From Candidatus Zixiibacteriota bacterium (lineage in GTDB: Bacteria; Zixibacteria; MSB-5A5; CAIYYT01), in NCBI GenBank assembly GCA_026397575.1, contig JAPLUP010000695.1:1-6708 (forward strand): a stretch of 6,708 nt of DNA, given 5' to 3'. A program made the position numbers and the translations under genes. The notes under the pieces are model-generated. The model did not search any database and was not told the origin of the DNA. It saw only the letters and a program-made list of their open reading frames with translations. Below are positions 1 to 5,384 of the stretch, in pieces. Position 1 is the stretch's first letter. Each line of letters begins with the position of its first letter.

Positions 1-533
1 CGGTTGAACTGCAGCTACAGAAATTCCAATCGATTTTCCCCGACCTGAAAAAAATCGGGGTGATCTGTAGCAAGCGGACCTGCCGCATAGTCGAAGAAGC
101 AAAGAAGGCTGCCGCGAGTTTAGGGATCAAGATGATTTCCTATGAACTCACCGCTGCAAAGCAGCTTCCGGAGGCGATTGACAGTCTGTGCCGATCCGTA
201 GACGGTATATGGACAGTGGCTGACGAGGAGTTGTCGACGCCCCAGTTTATTCGCTATACGCTTTTGGAAACATTGCGCAACCGCATACCCGTGATGGGGT
301 TCAATCAGACTTTCGTCGAAAGTGGCGCGCTCTTATGTCTCGAGGCGGATTACAAATACGTGGGTATTCAGGCTGCCGAAATCGCTCTCCGCGTACTTAA
401 AGGTTCTAATCCCGCCACGACTAAACCCACTGTGTCCGAAGTGAACTACCTGTACCTAAATCTGAAGACCAGCAAATTGCTCAACATCAACCTGCCCCCG
501 GAATTGGTGAGCGTCGCTAAGGAGACCTACTGA
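1..533 (+). CDS. ABC-type solute-binding protein (ABC_sub_bind family), 3' part only
   Basis: The reading frame is open from base 3 to a TGA at 531-533, so the gene starts before the window. An internal GTG at 60 is not the real start, because the residues before it (LQKFQSIFPDLKKIGVI) already match the family. The 176 visible residues resemble the C-terminal two-thirds of periplasmic binding proteins of the ABC_sub_bind (DUF534, TrpX-like) family. They show a beta strand after FPDLKKIGVI, a helix EEAKKAAASLGIK, the VDGIWTVADEE strand, the RIPVMGF strand, the GALLCLEADYKYVG segment, then AAEIALRVLKG and the closing NLKTSKLLNINLPPEL. Any signal peptide lies outside the window. Family members bind small solutes for uptake, but no permease or ATPase gene is seen here. 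The stop overlaps the start of the histidine kinase (TGATG), so the two are translationally coupled and the protein is probably the ligand-binding arm of that sensor (inference). Confidence 0.85.
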   Translation, partial: VELQLQKFQSIFPDLKKIGVICSKRTCRIVEEAKKAAASLGIKMISYELTAAKQLPEAIDSLCRSVDGIWTVADEELSTPQFIRYTLLETLRNRIPVMGFNQTFVESGALLCLEADYKYVGIQAAEIALRVLKGSNPATTKPTVSEVNYLYLNLKTSKLLNINLPPELVSVAKETY

Positions 534-2182
534 TGGATCTCAAGCGTTTTGCTGCATCGCTCGGTCTGAAATGGCGGCTGATTCTCGGAGTCAGTCTGCT
601 GCTGCTTGCCAGCTCGGTGCTCCTGTCGATATTCATGGCCGGGCAGTTCTCTGACGCAGCGATAGAAGGATTACAGCGGCGCGGAACTTCGCTCGCACGT
701 AACCTGGCCTACAACGCCGAATTCGGGGTGATGTTGGAGAATGCTGCCGAACTTGATGGATTGGTTGCCGGACTCCTAAGCGATAACGATGTTCTTTTTG
801 CGGAAATCTATACTAAGGACGGCCTCCTACTCGTCCGCAGCGTTCGTTCAGACATCGACACGATCGGCATCTGTGTCAAGGGTGAAGACATCGACTTCCA
901 CAAGCCAATCAATATGGAAGGACAAGAAGTCCTCTCGTGGAAATGCCGTATGCCGGACGGCAAAGACTACGTTGAGTTTCTCAGCCCCGTGTATACGCAA
1001 CAGGCAAGTGTCTCTAAGGAGGAACTCGGTTCAACTGCCCCTCGAGGCGACAAGACAAATAAGAACAAAGTAATCATCGGTTATGTCCACATGGGGTTGG
1101 GTTTGCAGGAAACGCTGGCCAAGATCGAGGAGACAAAGCAGATGATTGTTCTCTTCACTCTTCTGTTGGTCATGCTTGGAATCCTGCTGTCGGTAACTTT
1201 GGTCAAGATGATCGCTAGTCCGATTAACGCTTTGGTAGAGGCGACCGAAAGAATTGCCTCTGGTGATCTTTCGCAGCGCGTGCATGTCGCCACGGATCAG
1301 GAACTGGAGCGGCTCGCTCTGGCATTCAACACCATGTGCGACTCGGTGCAGAAGACGCAGAGAGAACTTGAACTGCACAATCAGAATCTCGAACAGATGG
1401 TCCGAGAACGGACACAGAAACTTGAGGAAGCCCAGCAGCAAGTACTTCAGTCGGAAAAGATGGCCGCGGTCGGCCAACTAGCCGCCGGTGTGGCACACGA
1501 ATTGAATAACCCGTTAGGCGGAATCCTGGGGTACGCCCAGTTCGCCCTGGAAAAAGTGCAGAAGGGTAGCTTGGGCGAGACCGAGATTGGGGCATTTTCA
1601 CGCTACCTGTCCGACATCGAACTGCAGGCACGGCGCTGCAAGATGATTGTTAAGAACCTGCTCAAGTTCAGTCGCTCCTCCAACAAGGAAGAATTTGGTC
1701 TGGTTGATGTCAACGCGTCGCTGGAAGAAGTCTTTCTGTTTACCTCCCATCAGCTTGGCATGAAGGATATTCATTTGAATAAGCAACTGCAACCCGATCT
1801 GCCGCATATTGTTGGCAATGCTAACTCGCTGCAACAGGTCTTCACCAATATTATTATCAACAGCATGCAGTCGATGCCGGAAGGAGGCGAGTTGGTAGTT
1901 CATACATCGCTTGAACCGCCGGTTGGTGAGTTCGGCGGTGCTGTTGCCATTATGTTTAAGGACTCCGGTAGCGGCATTCCCAAGGAGAACCTCAGCAAAA
2001 TCTTTGAACCTTTTTTCACGACGAAAAAGGTTGGTGAAGGCACCGGTCTGGGACTGGCGGTTTCATACGGAATTATCCGCGATCATGGCGGTGACATTAA
2101 AGCTGAATCAATTATCGGCGTCGGCTCAACTTTTACGGTCGTTTTACCGATTGTAAGAGAGAAGGTCGAAATCACCGCCTAA
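533..2182 (+). CDS. membrane sensor histidine kinase (periplasmic sensor-HAMP-HisKA-HATPase)
   Basis: The protein has 549 residues. The ATG overlaps the previous stop by one base and is preceded by TAAGGAG (518-524), 8 nt upstream. Order of parts: TM helix about 14-36; extracytoplasmic sensor about 37-202, not assigned to a named family; TM helix about 204-227; HAMP about 228-280; coiled coil about 275-310; HisKA with the phosphoacceptor H322 in GVAHELNNPLGG; HATPase_c with N-box N439 and N443, G1 box D477 in KDSGSGIP, F-box FEPFFTTK and G2 box GEGTGLGL at 501-508. All catalytic boxes are intact, so it should autophosphorylate. The NtrB/ZraS-like H-box and coiled-coil lead are typical of kinases in multi-receiver operons. 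It probably phosphorylates one or both of the receivers encoded next. The first receiver begins after a 45-nt gap. The ligand is unknown; the co-encoded binding protein is the obvious candidate partner. Confidence 0.95.
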   Translation: MDLKRFAASLGLKWRLILGVSLLLLASSVLLSIFMAGQFSDAAIEGLQRRGTSLARNLAYNAEFGVMLENAAELDGLVAGLLSDNDVLFAEIYTKDGLLLVRSVRSDIDTIGICVKGEDIDFHKPINMEGQEVLSWKCRMPDGKDYVEFLSPVYTQQASVSKEELGSTAPRGDKTNKNKVIIGYVHMGLGLQETLAKIEETKQMIVLFTLLLVMLGILLSVTLVKMIASPINALVEATERIASGDLSQRVHVATDQELERLALAFNTMCDSVQKTQRELELHNQNLEQMVRERTQKLEEAQQQVLQSEKMAAVGQLAAGVAHELNNPLGGILGYAQFALEKVQKGSLGETEIGAFSRYLSDIELQARRCKMIVKNLLKFSRSSNKEEFGLVDVNASLEEVFLFTSHQLGMKDIHLNKQLQPDLPHIVGNANSLQQVFTNIIINSMQSMPEGGELVVHTSLEPPVGEFGGAVAIMFKDSGSGIPKENLSKIFEPFFTTKKVGEGTGLGLAVSYGIIRDHGGDIKAESIIGVGSTFTVVLPIVREKVEITA

Positions 2183-2227
2183 ATCACAAACTGGCTAGGC
2201 CATGCGACTGACAGGGTAACGCTGGGT

Positions 2228-2593
2228 ATGACAGATAACGGAAAAATATTGATTGTTGATGACGAAGAGGTGATGAGGGAGTTTCTCTTGGAAGTTTTTG
2301 CGCCCTATGAGCCTCTGAGCGCAAAAGACGGCGAAGAAGCCCTAGTCGTGCTGCAAGGAAACGATATTTCCGTGGTCATCACTGATCTAAAGATGCCGCA
2401 GATGGATGGACTCGAATTGCTGCGGCGAGCGAAAGAACTGAACCACGACATAAGGGTGATCGTGATAACCGGATATGCCTCATTGGAAACGGCCTCTGAC
2501 TGTATCCGCGCCGGAGCTGCGGATTTCCTTAAGAAACCGTTCTCGATTGCGCAAATCCGCGATTCCGTCACGCGCGCAATGGCAGCCGGATGA
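2228..2593 (+). CDS. single-domain response regulator (CheY-like receiver)
   Basis: The protein has 121 residues and consists only of a receiver domain. Conserved positions are all present: acidic pair D11/D12 in LIVDDEE, phosphoacceptor D53 in VITDLKMPQMDG, switch threonine T81 in VITGYAS and lysine K103 in LKKPF. The sequence style (MPQMDG, GYASLETA, GAADFLKKPF) resembles the receivers of NtrC-type regulators, but the protein stops right after the domain, so there is no AAA+ or DNA-binding output. It would act by phosphotransfer or by binding a partner protein. The start ATG lies 45 nt after the kinase stop with only a weak ribosome site (AGGG at 2213-2216, 11 nt away), so its expression may be lower than, or tuned separately from, its neighbours. 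The stop overlaps the next receiver gene by ATGA. Confidence 0.93.
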   Translation: MTDNGKILIVDDEEVMREFLLEVFAPYEPLSAKDGEEALVVLQGNDISVVITDLKMPQMDGLELLRRAKELNHDIRVIVITGYASLETASDCIRAGAADFLKKPFSIAQIRDSVTRAMAAG

Positions 2594-2994
2594 AAACGCG
2601 ATTGGTCAACAGGATACTGGTCGTTGACGACACCGAGATTATGCGGGATCTGCTCGCCGAGGTGTTGCACAACGACGGATACCAAGTAGACAAGGCGTTT
2701 GACGGTATTCAGGCTGTCGAGATGGTGACACACAGTCAATATGATCTGGTCATCACTGACATGCATATGCCGCGTCAGAATGGTTTGATCACAGCTCGTC
2801 GTATCCGCCAACTAGCCCCACAACTGATGATCGTCATGACCGACAGTTACCCCGACAAGCTTGGAGATGCCGCGAGTCGCGAAGGCGTGATTGCCGTGAT
2901 CTGCAAGCCGTTTGATCTCACCGAATTGAGAAACCTGATGCATCGAATCGAAGAGCTGATGGCAGCCCGCTGCAAGCCGGTGGACAAGGAGTAA
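2590..2994 (+). CDS. second single-domain response regulator (CheY-like receiver)
   Basis: The protein has 134 residues: one receiver domain plus a short helical tail rich in charged residues (about 115-134). The key residues are present: D13/D14 in LVVDDTE, phosphoacceptor D57 in VITDMHMPRQNG, T84 in IVMTDSY and K106 in VICKPFD. The loop after the switch threonine (DSYPDKLG) differs from the usual GY/GF form, and the region before the lysine (GVIAVICKPF) departs from the commoner GAxDFLxKPF. The ATG sits in an ATGA overlap with the preceding receiver stop, a classic sign of coupled translation. The end of this gene carries the ribosome site (AAGGAG) for the following hybrid gene. No output domain is present. 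It is not a close duplicate of the first receiver, so the two probably have different partners. Confidence 0.93.
   Translation: MKTRLVNRILVVDDTEIMRDLLAEVLHNDGYQVDKAFDGIQAVEMVTHSQYDLVITDMHMPRQNGLITARRIRQLAPQLMIVMTDSYPDKLGDAASREGVIAVICKPFDLTELRNLMHRIEELMAARCKPVDKE
2986..2991 (+). promoter_or_regulatory. ribosome binding site that decides the hybrid-kinase start
   Basis: AAGGAG lies at the very end of the second receiver gene. It is 7 nt before the CTG at 2999 and 4 nt before the ATT at 2996. No ATG, GTG or TTG exists in this frame between the upstream stop (TGA at 2957-2959) and the GTG at 3128. A strong site at this spot supports a start here rather than at 3128. Confidence 0.6.
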
Positions 2995-2998
2995 CATT

Positions 2999-4619
2999 CT
3001 GCCCAACGGCGTCAAGATACTGATCGTCGACGATGAAGATATTGTTCTTCACTTCGCGACCGATGCCCTTTCCACGATCGGCTACGCGGTCTGCGCCACA
3101 GCCAACCCGGCCGAGGCGTTACGGCTGGTGGAGTCGGAGAAATTCGACTTTCTGCTGACAGATATCCGGATGCCCGATATGGACGGAATCGCGCTCGCTC
3201 GCAAGTCCATTGAACTTGACCCCGAGCTGGGTGTGATCTTTATGACCGGCTACGCAGACGTAGACACTGCCAAGAAAGCTATCGCCGCCGGCGCCTACGA
3301 CTATGTGATGAAGCCGTTCGAATTACCGGAGATCAGACACTCCGTCACGACCGCAGTCCAGAAACGGCGGGAGCTTCAGGAAAAACGCGGGTCCAAAGGT
3401 TTGTCGCAACTGTCGGACTTGACCAGCGCACTCTACACGGTTGGCGATTGTCGCTCGTTGTTGAAACTGATTCTTGGCTTTGTGCTCTTCCATTTGGGTC
3501 TGGCAGAAGGATCGGTGATCTATTACGACCGCAAATCGAAGACACTACGAGTCGTGTCAACTGACAATATTCGGCAATCGGCGTTTTTCGAAGCGGAAGA
3601 ATCTTTTCCAGCTTGTTTGTCTGCCGAATTACTGGCTGCGACCGAAATACAACACAACGGCTCGATGGAATCCCATCTGCTCTTCAGACAGCTTTTTCAG
3701 GAGACCGACTCCTCCGCGATCAAGAATATCCTGGCCGGTCAGCAGGGACATTTCCTATCAGTGTCTTTGCCCGCTACTGAAACCTCCAAACTGATTTTGA
3801 CCATCAAGAGCGAACGGGAAATCACTATCAAAGAGGTCGACCGTCAGCTTCTGACAGTGCTCTTGAGTATGAGCTCGATCTCGCTGGATAATCTGGTTCT
3901 CTTCGAGGAAGCCCGCAGTGCCTTGACGCGACTGGAAGATTTCAAAGATCGCCTGGTCGGTCTGGAACGGGTGGCCACGCAGGGTATGATGTCCTCTGAA
4001 ATCGCGCATGAGCTAAACAACTTCATCGCCATCATCGCTTCGAACATCGAGCTCTTTGAGATGAAAAGCCACGGTCAGTTTCCTGAGGAATCGGCGAAAT
4101 ACCTTGAAAACGTCAAGAGAAATCTCGGCAGGTTCGAGAATTTCACCAAATCGCTGTCGGATGCCGGCAAGATGGTCACAAACCGCCAAATGGCCGATCT
4201 GAACGAAATGATCCGCGAAATCGCGACCTTTGCTTCGCATCAGCGCCGTTTCCGCTTGATCAAGCTCGACACCAATCTCGATCCCAATCTGCCACCGGTT
4301 TATATAGATTCTTCGCAGATGCAACAGCTTATCTACAACCTGCTCAACAACGCAGGTGACGCTATCGGTTCCGAACGTTCGGATGGCAGTATTTCCATCA
4401 CTACCAAGTACGACGCTGAGCAGCGTGTGTTCGAGCTCACAGCCAGCGACTGGCTTTGGTTTAACCGTCTGCAAAAAAATCATTGCCAACCACGGCGGCG
4501 CTGTGGTTGTCGATTCGCAAGAGGGCGCCGGTACTTCGATAAAAGTCGCAATCCCCTGTGTCTTGCCGCAGACGGATCAGGCAAAGAATACCGTCATCGG
4601 AACAAGTGTTCCATCATAA
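2999..4619 (+). pseudogene. receiver-GAF-histidine kinase hybrid, frameshifted by a deletion in the ATPase domain
   Basis: Numbered from the CTG at 2999, the protein has a receiver (D11/D12 in LIVDDED, phosphoacceptor D55 in LLTDIRMPDMDG, K105 in VMKPFE), a linker, a GAF-like sensory region about 150-290, then HisKA with H337 in SEIAHELNNFIA and a HATPase N-box with N447 and N451 (QQLIYNLLNNAGDAI). There are no membrane helices, so it is cytoplasmic. The frame is sound to FELTASD (D484, bases 4448-4450). The next recognisable piece, TGFGLTVCKKIIANHGG, is one frame forward and runs to the TAA at 4617-4619. The DxGxG box, FEPFFTTK loop and start of the G2 box are missing. If the original frame is followed instead, a meaningless tail of about 74 residues ends at 4675. 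The ATPase should be dead, though the receiver and GAF parts may survive. The start is odd as well: only ATT (2996) or CTG (2999) precede the receiver. A GTG at 3128 would remove the first strand and acidic pair. It could instead be an intact gene with sequence errors. Confidence 0.8.
4441..4455. repeat. perfect 6-bp hairpin at the deletion junction in the hybrid kinase
   Basis: AGCCAG (4441-4446) and CTGGCT (4450-4455) are exact inverted copies separated by CGA. The hairpin sits precisely where the reading frame switches from the upstream part of the ATPase domain (ending SD) to the downstream part (starting TGFGL). Short-loop hairpins are known sites of polymerase slippage and of deletion, so it may mark how the missing segment was lost, either in the cell or during sequencing or assembly. 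Confidence 0.6.
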
Positions 4620-4621
4620 CC

Positions 4622-4638
4622 ATTCCCGTCTCGGGAAT
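4622..4638 (+). terminator. possible transcription terminator of the signalling operon
   Basis: ATTCCCG and CGGGAAT form a perfect 7-bp stem with a TCT loop, beginning 2 nt after the TAA of the hybrid kinase's true-frame end. The position suits the end of the operon. There is no T-run after it, so a standard intrinsic terminator is not shown. It may work with Rho or simply protect the mRNA 3' end. Confidence 0.35.
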
Positions 4639-4764
4639 CAGCCAACATCCTAACCGATCATCGCTTGCGAGATAGTTGACCTACCGGATTCCAAGAACTG
4701 GTTGGACAGCAGGGTCTTAACATTTCTGGGGGGAATCAGGCGACCGCCTCAAAGCAATCTAGCT

Positions 4765-4965
4765 TCAGGTGAATTTGCCGCAACCGCTTCCCTTGGCGGG
4801 GCAGGCTTGGGTAGAAGACGAGGGACTGGCAAAGGTCGAAAACTTGCGAGTCAACCGGTCAGAAACACAGTGCGGGCAAGTTTGATCATCTGCGGAGCGC
4901 TCGGAAGAAACCAGTAACTCAAATTCTTTGCCACACTCCTCGCAGGCATATTCATAGATTGGCAT
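4765..4965 (-). CDS. FmdB-family zinc-ribbon protein
   Basis: The protein has 66 residues. It opens with the family signature MPIYEYACEECGKEFE, and the two knuckles C8-x2-C11 and C30-x2-C33 form a zinc ribbon. The C-terminal tail is low in complexity (SPSSS, GSGCG) with two more cysteines, C55 and C62, as is common in this family. The name comes from a putative regulator next to formamidase genes. The actual role of most members is unknown, so no regulatory target is claimed. The frame stays open upstream to a possible start at 5112, but the signature begins at this ATG, which has GGGAG 8 nt upstream. The start overlaps the end of the upstream DUF6132-like gene by 14 nt, so the two are co-transcribed and probably coupled. 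Confidence 0.9.
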   Translation of the reverse strand: MPIYEYACEECGKEFELLVSSERSADDQTCPHCVSDRLTRKFSTFASPSSSTQACPAKGSGCGKFT

Positions 4966-5152
4966 CTTTCTTTCTCCCATCCGAGAGTGTAAATCCGACG
5001 GAAGCGCCGACGATGGCGCCGAATGCCGTGGAGATAATCGGCGACGATGCGATCGCGCAGGCGCCATTGTTGCAGCCAACATAATGGTAATAGGCAAAGC
5101 CGGCGCCGGCAAACAATAATGTGGGAATTGCGATGATAAGCATCTTCTTCAT
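4952..5152 (-). CDS. small DUF6132-like membrane protein
   Basis: The protein has 66 residues. An N-terminal hydrophobic helix (about 4-22, LIIAIPTLLFAGAGFAYYH) is followed by the motif GCNNGACAIASSP, with C27 and C32, then a second glycine/alanine-rich hydrophobic stretch (about 40-57, STAFGAIVGASVGF) and a short charged tail. The Gly-Cys-x4-Cys-x-I-x-S-x-P pattern between two membrane segments fits the DUF6132 family as I recall it; its function is unknown. The cysteine pair could be redox-active or bind metal (inference). The ATG at 5152-5150 has AAAGGA about 10 nt upstream; a second in-frame ATG three codons on is less well placed. It is the first gene of a minus-strand pair with the FmdB-like gene, divergent from the TonB receptor. 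Confidence 0.8.
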   Translation of the reverse strand: MKKMLIIAIPTLLFAGAGFAYYHYVGCNNGACAIASSPIISTAFGAIVGASVGFTLSDGRKKDANL

Positions 5153-5221
5153 GATCAGACCGTCCTTTCGAGGTTGTTGAGACGCGCAACTACATGCTAC
5201 TGCGCTCCAACCCTATCCTCC

Positions 5222-5260
5222 GTTAAAACGCTCCCCACCCGAAGCGGTTCCCGGTTTAAC
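5222..5260. repeat. imperfect inverted repeat in the divergent intergenic region
   Basis: GTTAAAACG (5222-5230) and CGGTTTAAC (5252-5260) are inverted copies matching at 8 of 9 positions, with 21 bp between them. They lie between the minus-strand DUF6132-fmdB pair and the rightward promoter of the receptor gene, about 33 bp upstream of its -35 box. This could be an operator for a dimeric regulator or a hairpin in the leader of the minus-strand transcript. The match is modest and may be chance. Confidence 0.3.
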
Positions 5261-5292
5261 TTGCATGATTCCGCGATTAGCGGCGCATAAGG

Positions 5293-5321
5293 TTGACAAA
5301 GAACGCAATCTGGGATATCTT
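5293..5321 (+). promoter_or_regulatory. sigma70-type promoter for the TonB-dependent receptor gene
   Basis: A perfect -35 box TTGACA (5293-5298) is followed by a 17-bp spacer and a -10 box TATCTT (5316-5321; four of six consensus bases, including the first two and the last). Transcription would start near 5328, giving a leader of about 55 nt before the receptor start codon. The -10 end overlaps the first TTGGCTAGG copy. Confidence 0.6.
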
Positions 5322-5368
5322 GGCTAGGAAATTGCACACTCTGCCTGTCGAAATCGTTATTGGCTAGG
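5320..5368 (+). repeat. direct repeat TTGGCTAGG, two copies 40 bp apart
   Basis: Exact copies lie at 5320-5328 and 5360-5368. The first covers the end of the -10 box and the predicted transcription start; the second runs into the ribosome site (AGGGAG). The 40-bp pitch is close to four helical turns, which would put both on the same face of DNA. The core TGGCTAGG also occurs at 2192-2199. A regulatory role is inference. Confidence 0.35.
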
Positions 5369-5371
5369 GAG
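5366..5371 (+). promoter_or_regulatory. ribosome binding site of the TonB-dependent receptor gene
   Basis: AGGGAG lies 10 nt before a TTG (5382) and 13 nt before a GTG (5385). No ATG exists in this frame between the upstream stop (TAG at 5325-5327) and the signal peptide, so one of these two adjacent codons must be the start. Confidence 0.5.
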
Positions 5372-5384
5372 CGGTACGTTCTTG

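Noticed and set aside
1031..1903. Several long open frames on the minus strand within the histidine kinase gene
   Set aside because: Their translations show no recognisable motifs, and the opposite strand encodes a fully conserved kinase. They are shadows.
3128..3130. GTG as the start of the hybrid kinase
   Set aside because: It would cut off the first beta strand and the D11/D12 acidic pair of an otherwise complete receiver, and no good ribosome site precedes it.
4473..4479. A run of seven A bases in the hybrid kinase, a possible slippage site or homopolymer error explaining the frameshift
   Set aside because: The downstream frame already matches the family before the run (TGFGLTVC at about 4449-4472), so the frame change must be upstream. 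A slip at the A-run would also not restore the missing DxGxG and F-box segment.
4738..4749. AGGCG-AC-CGCCT inverted repeat downstream of the FmdB-like gene as a minus-strand terminator
   Set aside because: The stem is only 5 bp with a 2-nt loop and no T-run follows on the minus strand.
4966..5112. Longer form of the FmdB-like protein starting at 5112
   Set aside because: The extension is arginine- and proline-rich sequence with no family match and lies antiparallel in frame over the DUF6132-like gene. The family signature begins exactly at the ATG at 4965.
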